Assembly: GCF_016592595.1 (NCBI RefSeq)
Contig: NZ_AP012977.1
Span: 930,001-994,000 of the forward strand
Direction of reading: 5' to 3'
Length of the DNA: 64,000 bases
Origin: Abyssogena phaseoliformis symbiont OG214
GTDB lineage: Bacteria; Pseudomonadota; Gammaproteobacteria; PS1; Pseudothioglobaceae
Positions 29,072 through 37,649 of this stretch are shown here, piece after piece; within the stretch, counting starts at the first letter, position 1, and every line of letters begins with the position of its first letter. Below the pieces are notes generated by a model. That model worked only from the letters and a program-made list of their open reading frames with translations, was not told where the DNA came from and searched no databases. The position numbers were made by a program, and so were the translations under genes.

Positions 29072-31630
29072 ATGAATATTGATAAACTAACCACCCAATT
29101 TCAACAAGACTTAGGCGCTGCACAATCTATCGCTATTGCGAAAAATAATAGCGCCATAGAAGCAGTACATGTTCTAAGTGCCATGCTACAAAACACCGAT
29201 AGTAGTGTTAGTAATTTGTTATCAAGCATTAACATTAACACTCATCAACTTAAACAAGAAACTGATAAAGAAATTAACGCCTTAGCCGTGATTAACACCC
29301 CAAGTGGTGATGTTAATATTTCTCAAAACCTGCTACGCTTATTAAATCAAGTAGATAAATTGACTTTGGACAAAGGAGATTCGTATCTATCAACCGAACT
29401 ATTTTTATTAGCTATCATCAAAGGCAATGATACAACCACAAAACTATTAAAAGCTGCTGGTGCCAATGAGAATGGTTTAAACCAAGCAATTAACAACCTT
29501 AGAGGGGGTGAAAACGTGAACGACCAGAATGCAGAAAATAACAGGGATGCACTGAATAAGTACACCCAAGATTTAACCCAATTAGCCATTGACGGCAAGC
29601 TTGACCCTGTGATTGGTCGTGATGGTGAAATTCGTCGTGCTATCCAAGTATTGCAACGCCGCACTAAAAACAACCCAGTGCTGATTGGTGAGCCTGGCGT
29701 GGGTAAAACTGCAATTGTTGAAGGCTTGGCACAACGCATTATTAATAACGAAGTGCCCGAAGGCATTAAAGGTAAGCGCGTTTTGTCATTAGACATGGCT
29801 GCACTGGTGGCAGGTGCTAAATATCGAGGTGAATTTGAAGAGCGATTAAAAGCCGTGCTCAAAGAGTTAGAAGCCGAGCAAGGTCAAGTCATTTTGTTTA
29901 TTGATGAATTGCACACCATGGTCGGTGCTGGAAAATCTGATGGCGCTATGGATACAGGCAACATGTTAAAGCCTGCCCTAGCCCGTGGTGATTTACACTG
30001 CATGGGCGCCACCACACTAGATGAATATCGCCAATATATTGAAAAAGACTCGGCTTTAGAACGCAGGTTCCAAAAAGTGCTGGTGGACGAGCCAACCGAA
30101 CAAGACACCATTGCTATTTTGCGTGGCCTTAAAGAAAAGTACGAGGTGCATCATGGCGTGGAAATCACCGACCCTGCCATTATCGCTGCTGTCACCTATT
30201 CAACCAGATACATTACTGACAGGCAACTGCCAGATAAAGCCATTGATTTAATTGACGAGGCTGCCTCACAAATTCGCATGGAGATTGATTCAAAACCAGA
30301 ATCAATGGACAAACTTGACCGTAAACTGGTACAACTTAAAATCGAACGTATGGCGCTTAAAAAAGAAAAAGACAAAGCCTCTAAAGCTCGACTAAAAGAA
30401 TTGGTTGATTTAATTAAATTACTAGAAAAAGAGTACGCTGATTTAGAAGAAATTTGGAAAAAAGAAAAATTGGTGGTTCAAGGTGCGCACCATCTTAAAG
30501 AAGAACTAGAGCAAGCAAAAATCGATTTAGAAAGCGCGCATCGTAATAACGATTTAGCCAAAATGAGCGAACTTCAATACGGCATCATCCCTGAGTTAGA
30601 GCAAAAAATAAGTGTGACTGAAAATGCTGATACGCAGCAAATGACCCTACTTAGAAATAAAGTGACTGAGGATGAAATCGCCCATATTGTCGCCCGTTGG
30701 ACAGGCATTCCTGTGGATAAAATGATGGCAGGCGAAAAAGACAAACTATTACAAATGGAGGATATTATTCACAAACGCTTAGTTGGTCAAAACAAAGCCG
30801 TTAAAGTAATTTCTGACGCCGTACGTCGTGCACGTAGCGGCTTGTCTGATCCTAATCGCCCTGATGGTTCGTTTTTATTTATGGGTCCAACTGGTGTAGG
30901 TAAAACCGAACTCGCCAAAGCCTTAGCAGACTTTTTGTTCGACACTGAACAAGCCATTGTCCGTGTTGATATGAGTGAGTTTATGGAAAAACACTCAGTT
31001 GCACGCTTGATTGGTGCACCACCAGGTTATGTTGGCTATGAGCAAGGCGGCATGTTAACTGAGGCTGTGCGTCGCAAACCTTATTCAATCATTCTACTGG
31101 ATGAAATTGAAAAAGCCCATCCAGATGTGTTTAACATCCTGTTGCAAGTACTGGATGATGGCCGCCTAACAGATGGTCAAGGTCGCACGGTTGATTTTAA
31201 AAACACTGTTATTATTATGACTTCAAACCTAGGTTCGCGCCTGATTCAACAAAACCCAGGTAAGGATATATCCGCTGAACTTTCTAAAATTGTCAGCGAA
31301 CACTTTAGACCTGAGTTTGTCAACCGTATTGATGAAATCGTGACCTTTAAAACACTAGAAAAATCCCAAATCAAAGATATTGCACTCAGGCAAATTGAAA
31401 TCTTATCAGCACGCCTGGCTAAACTTAATCTCAAACTAACATTAAGTGATACAGCCATCAGTATGATTGTTGATAGAGGCTATGACCCAGTATTTGGTGC
31501 CAGACCGCTCAAGCGCACCATACAGCAGTTGTTAGAAAATCCTTTGTCACAAAAAATCCTTGCTGGAGAGTTTTTATCAGGCTCAACCATTCATGGCAAT
31601 GTTAAAGATGGACAAATCATTTTCTCTTAA
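29072..31630 (+). CDS. clpB: protein-disaggregating chaperone ClpB
   Basis: A hexameric AAA+ unfoldase that works with DnaK to dissolve aggregates in the cytoplasm. The 852 residues comprise an N domain (1-145), the first ATPase (Walker A GEPGVGKT near 206; [11 protein letters not shown]), a middle coiled-coil region (about 400-530, rich in Lys and Glu) and the second ATPase (GPTGVGKT near 605; [13 protein letters not shown]). It is intact, with a heat-shock promoter in front and a strong terminator behind, so it is a single-gene unit. Confidence 0.97.
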   Translation: MNIDKLTTQFQQDLGAAQSIAIAKNNSAIEAVHVLSAMLQNTDSSVSNLLSSININTHQLKQETDKEINALAVINTPSGDVNISQNLLRLLNQVDKLTLDKGDSYLSTELFLLAIIKGNDTTTKLLKAAGANENGLNQAINNLRGGENVNDQNAENNRDALNKYTQDLTQLAIDGKLDPVIGRDGEIRRAIQVLQRRTKNNPVLIGEPGVGKTAIVEGLAQRIINNEVPEGIKGKRVLSLDMAALVAGAKYRGEFEERLKAVLKELEAEQGQVILFIDELHTMVGAGKSDGAMDTGNMLKPALARGDLHCMGATTLDEYRQYIEKDSALERRFQKVLVDEPTEQDTIAILRGLKEKYEVHHGVEITDPAIIAAVTYSTRYITDRQLPDKAIDLIDEAASQIRMEIDSKPESMDKLDRKLVQLKIERMALKKEKDKASKARLKELVDLIKLLEKEYADLEEIWKKEKLVVQGAHHLKEELEQAKIDLESAHRNNDLAKMSELQYGIIPELEQKISVTENADTQQMTLLRNKVTEDEIAHIVARWTGIPVDKMMAGEKDKLLQMEDIIHKRLVGQNKAVKVISDAVRRARSGLSDPNRPDGSFLFMGPTGVGKTELAKALADFLFDTEQAIVRVDMSEFMEKHSVARLIGAPPGYVGYEQGGMLTEAVRRKPYSIILLDEIEKAHPDVFNILLQVLDDGRLTDGQGRTVDFKNTVIIMTSNLGSRLIQQNPGKDISAELSKIVSEHFRPEFVNRIDEIVTFKTLEKSQIKDIALRQIEILSARLAKLNLKLTLSDTAISMIVDRGYDPVFGARPLKRTIQQLLENPLSQKILAGEFLSGSTIHGNVKDGQIIFS

Positions 31631-31654
31631 TCAATTTTTATCTGATTAACACAC

Positions 31655-31680
31655 AGGAGGGCTATGCCCTCCTTTTTTAT
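31655..31680 (+). terminator. rho-independent terminator of clpB
   Basis: AGGAGGGC-TAT-GCCCTCCT forms a perfect 8-bp stem with a 3-base loop, followed by a run of T. It starts 25 bases after the clpB stop. Confidence 0.93.
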
Positions 31681-31687
31681 TACAATG

Positions 31688-31751
31688 CTAATTAAAAAAT
31701 ACGCCATACTTCAATTTAACCTGACCCCGCTCCTGCCAAACCAACAGCCAT
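31688..31751 (-). pseudogene. remnant of a micropeptide gene (cassette A)
   Basis: The ATG at 31749-31751, with GGAAG six bases upstream, begins MAVGLAGAG and then stops at once. Removing one G from a four-G run restores MAVGLAGAGQVKLKYGVFFN and a stop at 31688. This aligns with the intact micropeptide of cassette B, which begins MAAGLAGVGQIGL. The DNA around the start also matches cassette B (about 20 of 23 bases). It sits divergently from the XRE gene at 31880, just as the intact copy sits divergently from the second XRE gene. Confidence 0.6.
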
Positions 31752-31792
31752 ACTACACTTCCAACGCATCATAAATGCAAGTCATTATATCA

Positions 31793-31836
31793 GGAACTAT
31801 TATTCTATGGAATTATTATTCGTGGAACAATCATTC
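31793..31836 (+). repeat. three 13-bp iterated sites between the micropeptide remnant and XRE gene A
   Basis: GGAACTATTATTC (31793-31805), GGAATTATTATTC (31809-31821) and GGAACAATCATTC (31824-31836) are near-identical and spaced 16 and 15 bases apart. Each unit is partly palindromic (GAA...TTC). The spacing of about one and a half helix turns and the divergent location suggest operator sites, probably for the adjacent XRE protein. Confidence 0.7.
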
Positions 31837-31842
31837 CATTTC

Positions 31843-31864
31843 CTCAAAAATACAATCTTTTGAG
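31843..31864 (+). promoter_or_regulatory. dyad CTCAAAA-N8-TTTTGAG before XRE gene A
   Basis: A perfect 7-bp inverted repeat with an 8-base spacer ends 15 bases before the GTG start. A close counterpart stands at the same place before XRE gene B, so it is probably a conserved operator for autoregulation. Confidence 0.55.
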
Positions 31865-31879
31865 AAAAAGTAGAACTTT

Positions 31880-32092
31880 GTGGTAAATAAACAATCATTT
31901 TCCTATGTTTTAAAACAGCAACGCTCTAAAGTTGGATTGTCACAAGAAAAACTTGCTGAAAAAGCAAGTCTCTCAGTGCGTTATATTTCTTTATTGGAAT
32001 GTGACAGGCAACAACCTAGCTTAACTACTTTCATTAAAATTGCACGTGCGCTTGAAACTTCACCCAGTGAATTAATTGATCTGATTAAATAA
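31880..32092 (+). CDS. XRE-family transcriptional regulator, single HTH domain (cassette A)
   Basis: A 70-residue protein that is almost wholly an HTH_3 domain: FSYVLKQQRSKVGLSQEKLA, then SVRYISLLECDRQQPS as the recognition region, and a closing helix FIKIARALETSPSELIDLI. The GTG start is chosen because the domain begins at once after it. It has no effector domain, so it resembles small autoregulatory repressors, antitoxins or phage-type regulators. The second, frameshifted copy at 32433 is similar along its whole length. The divergent partner in this cassette is a broken micropeptide gene. Confidence 0.88.
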   Translation: MVNKQSFSYVLKQQRSKVGLSQEKLAEKASLSVRYISLLECDRQQPSLTTFIKIARALETSPSELIDLIK

Positions 32093-32125
32093 AAAGCCAC
32101 CTTAATAGTGTGGCATAAAATTTAT

Positions 32126-32296
32126 TTATAACTTTAATTTTACTAAAAGTAATCTACCTTCATTTAAAACAAAATATCGAAAATTATTTGAGCTAATTAT
32201 CTCTTTAAATTTTTCGCTTGTTATTTCTTCAGGTGCCTCAAGAAGTAAACTCTGACTTAACCCAATTTGACCTACTCCTGCTAAACCAGCAGCCAT
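32126..32296 (-). CDS. micropeptide of 56 residues, divergent from XRE gene B
   Basis: Starts MAAGLAGVGQIGLSQSLLLE and ends with a more polar half (EKFKEIISSNNFRYF) and LLLVKLKL. A strong ribosome-binding site, AGGAG at 32304-32308, stands 7 bases before this ATG; another ATG three bases earlier is worse spaced. The broken copy in cassette A aligns to the same start. The Gly/Ala-rich N-terminus and hydrophobic C-terminus could suit a membrane-active, regulator-binding or processed peptide. I recognise no family. The start-site quality and the duplicated arrangement are the evidence that it is a real gene. Confidence 0.55.
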   Translation of the reverse strand: MAAGLAGVGQIGLSQSLLLEAPEEITSEKFKEIISSNNFRYFVLNEGRLLLVKLKL

Positions 32297-32355
32297 CATA
32301 ACGCTCCTATTTTATTTAAAAAACCACTTTGATTGGAAAATTATAGCTTTATAAA

Positions 32356-32393
32356 AAAATATTACCATGAAGTGCACTTCATGGTAATATTTT
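32356..32393. promoter_or_regulatory. 38-bp perfect palindrome between micropeptide and XRE gene B
   Basis: The two halves are exact reverse complements with no loop, centred on the GC at 32374-32375. The core reads CATGAAGTGCACTTCATG. A tracts on the left and T tracts on the right extend it. It lies midway between the divergent micropeptide and regulator genes. It may be an operator for a dimeric regulator. It could also act as a bidirectional terminator hairpin, but it has no natural loop. Confidence 0.75.
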
Positions 32394-32402
32394 CAATAAC
32401 CC

Positions 32403-32423
32403 TTCAAAATTTAATGTTTTGAG
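32403..32423 (+). promoter_or_regulatory. dyad TTCAAAA-N7-TTTTGAG before XRE gene B
   Basis: The right arm is identical and the left arm differs by one base from the dyad before XRE gene A. It overlaps the ribosome-binding site (GAGG) of the GTG start at 32433, so a bound protein would block translation initiation as well. Confidence 0.5.
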
Positions 32424-32432
32424 GTAAATTAA

Positions 32433-32694
32433 GTGCCAATTAAAATGTCATTTGCTAAAGTGCTCAAACAAAAAACGCAGAACACTCAATCTATCCCAAG
32501 AAGTTCTAGCAGAAAAATTAGGGCCTTCTATGCGCTCAATTTCATTATTTGAGTGTGGTAAACAAGAACCTTTGCTTTCTAGTATTTGCTGTATTGCCAA
32601 GGCATTAGAAATAAGTGCTACAGAATTAATGTGCATCATAGAAAAAGACTTACAAAATCAAAGCCTTGTTGTCAATAAATCAACGTGTGATTAA
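32433..32694 (+). pseudogene. XRE-family regulator, cassette B, single-base frameshift
   Basis: From the GTG at 32433 (GAGG 8 bases upstream) the frame reads MSFAKVLKQ in line with copy A. It then shifts in a six-A run (32470-32475), where one A is extra. The correct continuation KRRTLNLSQEVLAEKLG, MRSISLFECGKQEPLLSS and AKALEISATELMCIIE is open to 32694. Corrected, it is an XRE protein of about 85 residues with a short C-terminal tail absent from copy A. Slippage at the A run could restore some product. Confidence 0.8.
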
Positions 32695-32711
32695 GTATAT
32701 AATTAAGTGTC

Positions 32712-33353
32712 ATGAGTGATTATACTAAAATTATAAAAAATGGTCTGTGGAATAACAACCAAGCCTTAGTTGCACTTTTGGGTCTGTGTCCTTTATTGGC
32801 AGTCACCAACAATATTGTGAATGCAATCGGACTTGGACTGGCAACCACGTTTGTTTTAGTGGCGTCTAATGTAACTGTTTCTATTTTTCGCCATCAAATT
32901 TCAAAAGAAGTTCGTATTCCTATTTTTGTCCTACTAATTGCTTCATTTGTAACAATTGTTGAGTTGCTGATGCAGTCATACTTTTATGATTTGTACTTGA
33001 TATTGGGTATTTTTGTACCACTGATTGTAACCAACTGCGCTATTTTAGGGCGTGCCGAAGCATTTGCTAGTAAAAATACCTGGGGGAAATCAGCACTGGA
33101 TGGGCTGATGATGGGCGTTGGTTTTTCTATTGTGCTTATTGTATTAGGCGCAATGCGTGAATTGATTGGCAGTGGCACTTTGTTTGACCAATCTGCGTTA
33201 TTACTAGGCAATTTAGGCAACACGCTTAGTGTTACTGTATTTGGAAACTATCAAGGCACTTTACTAGCAATCTTGCCGCCAGGGGCGTTTATTGGCTTGG
33301 GGCTTATTGTGGCAATAAAAAATAGATACGATTTAAGAGGGAGAAAATCATGA
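32712..33353 (+). CDS. rnfE: Rnf electron-transport complex subunit E
   Basis: A 213-residue inner-membrane subunit with six hydrophobic segments, part of the ion-pumping ferredoxin:NAD oxidoreductase. Blocks such as [19 protein letters not shown] at the start and [12 protein letters not shown] in the middle are diagnostic. The other rnf genes are not in this window, so the subunit is separated from its complex, or the complex genes lie elsewhere. Its stop overlaps the start of the rhodanese gene (ATGA). Confidence 0.93.
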   Translation: MSDYTKIIKNGLWNNNQALVALLGLCPLLAVTNNIVNAIGLGLATTFVLVASNVTVSIFRHQISKEVRIPIFVLLIASFVTIVELLMQSYFYDLYLILGIFVPLIVTNCAILGRAEAFASKNTWGKSALDGLMMGVGFSIVLIVLGAMRELIGSGTLFDQSALLLGNLGNTLSVTVFGNYQGTLLAILPPGAFIGLGLIVAIKNRYDLRGRKS

Positions 33354-33976
33354 AAAAATTAACATTATTATTAATCAGTTTATAAACACTAAGCGCTTAT
33401 GCATAAGAAAAAGCCGCCAAATAAGTTTTTATTTCACCTCATGTGGTTTTTGTTGAGGTTGTTCATGATGGCAAAACCATCAGACTGCAACGCAACCAAA
33501 ACAAAGACAATAAAATCTCTAGTTTTTATCTCAAAACTACCCGTGGTAAGATTCAACCCATGCACCCTTTTGCGCCATACGCTGTAGAGACGATTGGCGA
33601 GTTGACTATGATTAGCTACGTTAAACAAAAATCAGCAGGTGATGACACCATCTTGATTATTGATACACGTACGCCTAATTGGCCAACCATTACGGGTGTT
33701 ATTCCCACTGCCATTAACATTCCTTATACGTGTTTTAAAAATAAAGAAAAAGCTCTAGAAATTATGGAAGGCTTGTTAGGCGTTCAAATTGACGAATTAC
33801 CTGATTTTTCTTATACCAAAGCTTTAGTCATGTATTGCAATAGCGTCTGGTACGGTCAAACACCAACTGCTGTAACGGCGTTGCTTAAGTATGGCACCCC
33901 TGCTGCCAAAATTAAATACTTTCGAGGTGGTATGCAAAATTGGAAAGCACTGGGATTAACAACCGTTAATTTATAA
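33350..33976 (+). pseudogene. exported rhodanese-domain protein with three in-frame TAA codons in the leader
   Basis: The ATG overlaps the rnfE stop. The leader reads [31 protein letters not shown], and then is open for about 185 codons in the same frame to 33976. The remainder includes a rhodanese domain with DTRTPNWP and the active-site loop YCNSVWYGQTPTA, whose cysteine is kept. The stops destroy the signal peptide, so export should fail. An internal start (for example ATG at 33569) could give a cytoplasmic fragment. Rhodaneses move sulfane sulfur, which fits a sulfur oxidiser. Confidence 0.75.
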
Positions 33977-33979
33977 ATC

Positions 33980-34771
33980 TTGGTTACCATTCAGGATTAT
34001 TTTAACAGTGGTATAATTGATATTGCACTACTATTATCTTTAGCCCTTAATAAAAGCCACGCTCAACTTATTACTCATTATGATTATCAGCCCAATAATG
34101 AAGAAAAAACTCAACTCAATCAACTTATCAAACAAAGACAATCTGGCACACCTTTTGCTTATTTGAGCGGCACAAAAGGGTTTTATCATCTTAATTTTAA
34201 AGTCACCCCTAGCACGTTAATTCCCAGACCCGAAACCGAGCTCTTAATTGACATTGTCTTAGACTTATTTGATGAAAATCAAACCTATGAAATACTTGAT
34301 TTAGGCACTGGTAGCGGTATTATTGCCGTAACGATAAGCGATAAAAACCCGCAGTGGCGCCTAACTGCAACTGATTTTTCAATGGATGCGCTTAACATTG
34401 CCCGACAAAATGCAAAAACAAATATTAACTTTCAACTGGGCAGTTGGTTTAAAGCCACGCCTAATCAAACATTTGATTTAATTATCTCCAATCCGCCTTA
34501 TATCAAACAAGGCGACCCCCATCTTAATGATTTAGGTTTTGAGCCACAGAGTGCACTTGTATCTGGCAAAAATGGCTTAGATGACATCCGCACCATTATT
34601 GACAACGCACCACAACACCTTAATAAAAAGGGCTATCTTTTATTGGAGCACGGCTTTGACCAACAACAAGAAATCATGTGGTTATTAAGTCATGATTTTT
34701 TCAAAATTAAAAAATTTAAAGACTATAATCAACAAAATCGCGCTATTTTAGCACAAATTAAAGAAAGTTAA
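33980..34771 (+). CDS. prmC: peptide chain release factor N5-glutamine methyltransferase
   Basis: Methylates the GGQ glutamine of release factors. The 263-residue protein has the N-terminal helical domain with QRQSGTPFAYLSGTKGFY, split across the window's codons, then TLIPRPETELLID, the SAM motif DLGTGSGIIAVT, and the catalytic SNPPYI near residue 172. It starts at TTG, four bases after the rhodanese stop. The usual partner prfA is not adjacent. It is intact between damaged neighbours. Confidence 0.94.
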   Translation: MVTIQDYFNSGIIDIALLLSLALNKSHAQLITHYDYQPNNEEKTQLNQLIKQRQSGTPFAYLSGTKGFYHLNFKVTPSTLIPRPETELLIDIVLDLFDENQTYEILDLGTGSGIIAVTISDKNPQWRLTATDFSMDALNIARQNAKTNINFQLGSWFKATPNQTFDLIISNPPYIKQGDPHLNDLGFEPQSALVSGKNGLDDIRTIIDNAPQHLNKKGYLLLEHGFDQQQEIMWLLSHDFFKIKKFKDYNQQNRAILAQIKES

Positions 34772-34773
34772 TC

Positions 34774-35851
34774 ATGAAAAAAAAATAACACAAACACTCA
34801 CCATATTAATGCTAACTACTTTTATCACCGCTGCTGCTGGCAGGTTTAATAATAACGATAATCAAAATCAAACTAAGCAACAAAACCTTAAAGTTAGCCG
34901 AAACTTGGCCAAGCAACTTCCCTATTTTTGGTGATGCAGTTAAAAACTGCCGCTAAATTAGCGCTTGATATGTCAAATGGTCGTCTGATTATTAAAATTG
35001 ACTCTAAAAACAAACACAAAGCCCCGCTTGGTATTTTTGATATGGTTAAATCTGGTCAATATGACCTTGGGTCATTCTGGCTCGTATTATTGGAAAGGCA
35101 AAGACATCAATACTTTATTTTTTACCTCTACGCCCTTTGGCATGACAGCAAACGAGCAACATGCTTGGTTTGAATATGGTGGCGGTTAAGAATTGATTGA
35201 TAAAGTCTATGCCAAGCATAGACTAAATCTATTATCGGTGGCAACACTGGCAGTCAAATGGACGGTTGATTTCAAAAAGAAATTAACTCAATTGAAGACT
35301 TGTAAGGGTTAAAAATGCGCATCCCTGGATTTGCAGGTGAAATCATGGCAGAGGTGGGTGCTAAACCTACCAATATTCCAGCAGGTGAATTGTATACTGC
35401 ACTAGATCGTAGCACGATTGATGCCTTAGAATGGGTAGGTCCTTCGCTGGATTTAAGAATGGGTTTTCATAAAATTGCCCCTTATTACTACACTGGTTGG
35501 CATGAACCTGGCTCTGAAATGCAGTTCTTAATTAACTTGAAAAAATTTAACGCACTGCCTGAAGACCTGAAAACCATCTTAATCACCTCGATGAAATTAG
35601 CTGCTTATGACATACTGGCACGCTCCAATCATGAAAGCGCCAAAAACTGGGCGAGCATGAAAAAAGATTATCCCAATATCAAAATCAAAACTTTTCCAAA
35701 GCTAGTATTTGACAAACTTAGAGTTGCTAATAAAAAACTCCTTGCCAAATTAGCCGCCAACAACCTACTGTCCAAAGAAATTATTGAATCACAAAAGAAT
35801 TACTTAAAAAAGCGCGGGCTTGGACAGCAATCTCAGATCAAGCCTATTTGA
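34774..35851 (+). pseudogene. dctP: TRAP transporter solute-binding protein DctP, broken
   Basis: A start at 34774 meets TAA after four codons; a frame giving TQTLTILMLTTFITAAA (signal peptide) follows one base off. Then come frameshifts near 34930 and 35070, TAA after EYGGG (35188-35190) and further breaks to about 35300. The final 178 codons are open (KMRIPGFAGEIMAEVGAK, DRSTIDALEWVGPSLDLRMG). These are DctP blocks that contact carboxylate ligands. A periplasmic binding protein cannot be made. Confidence 0.88.
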
Positions 35852-35874
35852 GCTCTCAAACACAATAATTAACT

Positions 35875-36365
35875 ATGGTGAGTAAATACACAAAATGGTT
35901 AGAAAATCTAAACATTGGACTGCTTTTATTTACCATTTTTACAGATGTTGTTCTAAGATAAGCCTTTAACAATTCATCAATCGCCATTCAAGAAATGGGC
36001 TGGCATTTATTTTCAGCCATGTTTTTACTCGGCACTTCTTATACATTAAAAAACGATGCCCATGTCAGGGTTGATATTTTTTATGCCAATCTTAATGTTA
36101 AAAGACAGGCATGGATTAATCTTATTGGCTTTGTTATCTTCATCCTACCCATTAGTGTTTTAATTATTTACAACAGTGTGGATTTTTCCTATCAAGCCTT
36201 TTTACTAAGTAAGCAAAGTGGCGACCCTGGTAGTCTGCCTTATCGCTTTATCATTAAAGGTGTCATCCCACTCAGTTTTATTTTGCTTGTCATATCTGGA
36301 CTTATCTTCGCACGTAATAACCTTAAAAAGCTTAAACCATATAATAGGACTTATTATGTTTTTAG
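35875..36365 (+). pseudogene. dctQ: TRAP transporter small membrane subunit DctQ, nonsense-interrupted
   Basis: Starts MVSKYTKWLENLNIGLLLFT and has TAA (codon 29) after TDVVLR, where homologues have an aromatic residue. The frame then continues with EMGWHLFSAMFLLGTSYTL and DAHVRVDIFY, the DctQ core, and three further hydrophobic helices. Its natural C-terminus has been lost, and the frame reads on into dctM. The end coordinate is approximate. Confidence 0.85.
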
Positions 36366-37344
36366 TCACCCTAATGCTATTAATGGTTGGCTTTCCTGTG
36401 GCATTTACCTTTACAGGCGTGGCAGTTATTTTTGGCGTGCTAACCCAAAGGCGTGGATTTATTTGCCTTTATGCCTTATCGCATCATGAGCGTGATGCAA
36501 AATACAATTTTAATAGCAGTGCCTTTGTTTATTTTCATGGGTATTGTCTTGCAAAAAACCAAACTTGCCGAGTAGCTTTTAGAAGCCATCGGCGAGTTAT
36601 TTGGCAATGTGCGAGATGGCCTTGCTGTCTCCACAATTCTGGTCAGCTCATTACTCGCCGCCTCTACAGGTGTTGTTGGTGCAAGCGTAGTGGCGATGGG
36701 GGGTTATCTCACTACCCGTAATGTTCAAACACCATTACAAAAAACCCTCGCCAGCGCCTCCCCAGGCATACTAGGACAAATCATTCCCCCCTTCAATTGT
36801 TTTAATCATCCTAGCAGATGTCCTTGGCATGCTTGTGGGAGATTTATTCAAAGGTGCAGTGATGCCGTCTTTAATACTGGATAGGTAGTTATATCTTATA
36901 TGTGCTGATTATTGCCCAATTTGACAAACAAGCTGCCCCTGCCTTTAAAGGCAAAAATCATGATTTAAAAAAATCCACACAATATTTACTTGTTGCCAAA
37001 GAAATGAGTTTTATTCTACTATCTATGCTCATCATTCTCATCCTTGGCTTCTTCATCGATTTTGTAGAAATACCACTGATTATCGTCCCTATCTTCTACC
37101 CAATCGCCCAATCACTCGGCATTGATATGACTTGGTTTGCCATCTTAATTGCTATGAACTTGCAAACTTCCTTTCTCACACCACCTTTTAGTTTTAGTTT
37201 GTTCTATCTCAAAGATGTTGCGCCTAAATCAATCCAAACAATGGATATCTACAAAGGTGTTATGCCCTTTTTATTGCTATCCAAATCATGGTTTTAATGA
37301 GTCTTATTTTGTTGCCAACTTGGTATGATTTTTCTGACTTTTAA
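36356..37344 (+). pseudogene. dctM: TRAP transporter large membrane subunit DctM, broken
   Basis: Begins MFLVTLMLLMVGFPVAFTF and loses frame after VIFGVLTQ. Pieces follow in different frames: VPLFIFMGIVLQKTKLAE, the signature GELFGNVRDGLAVSTILVSS, SLLAASTGVVGASVVAMG, ASPGILGQIIPP, and a last stretch up to PTWYDFSDF at 37344. At least five frame changes are needed to read a full permease, and internal segments are shortened. With dctP and dctQ also broken, uptake by this TRAP system is lost. Confidence 0.88.
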
Positions 37345-37350
37345 AGTCCA

Positions 37351-37566
37351 TTAATCCTCACTTTGTTGTTTATCCGATGCATGCTCAAGTTGCCTGCCAT
37401 AGATTGAATCCACCTCACAGTATTTTTCCTGCTAAGTAAAATAATCTTCCTCAACCCAAATGCTAGACGGTGGATAGTAAGGATATTCAGGTGCAATGGT
37501 ATTATCCGCGTACCCATTAGCCGATATATTCAACAATATCACTATTAATTGAATATTACTTTTCAT
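37351..37566 (-). pseudogene. small secreted protein, interrupted by TAG
   Basis: A 71-codon frame from the ATG at 37564-37566 starts with a signal peptide (MKSNIQLIVILLNISANGYA). It continues with a Tyr/Pro-rich mature region (APEYPYYPPSSIWVEEDYFT), then TAG at 37432-37434, and goes on to EKYCEVDSIYGRQLEHASDK and a normal stop. Length, signal and composition suggest a short periplasmic or surface protein. No family is recognised. It is oriented against the dctM remnant, with stop codons six bases apart. Confidence 0.55.
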
Positions 37567-37649
37567 AATCGGATTGTACAACAAAACAAGTTTTTATGAG
37601 TATTGTTTGATATTCAATGTAGTAGAAAGCAAAAAGACGAAGTAAAAAG

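Noticed and set aside
29347-29862. Minus-strand open frame of 171 codons
   Set aside because: It lies antisense within clpB, has low-complexity Ser/Pro composition typical of shadow frames, and has no start context.
31793-31836. Iterated sites as a CRISPR array or plasmid-type origin
   Set aside because: Three 13-bp units with 2-3 base gaps are too short for CRISPR, and no replication gene is nearby; operator sites fit better.
32356-32393. Palindrome as an ordinary terminator
   Set aside because: It has no loop, lies upstream of a rightward gene and far from the end of the micropeptide gene, which reads away from it; regulatory use is more likely, though not proven.
31640-32700. Insertion-sequence ends as the cause of the cassette duplication
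   Set aside because: No transposase fragment or target-site duplication was found around the two cassettes.
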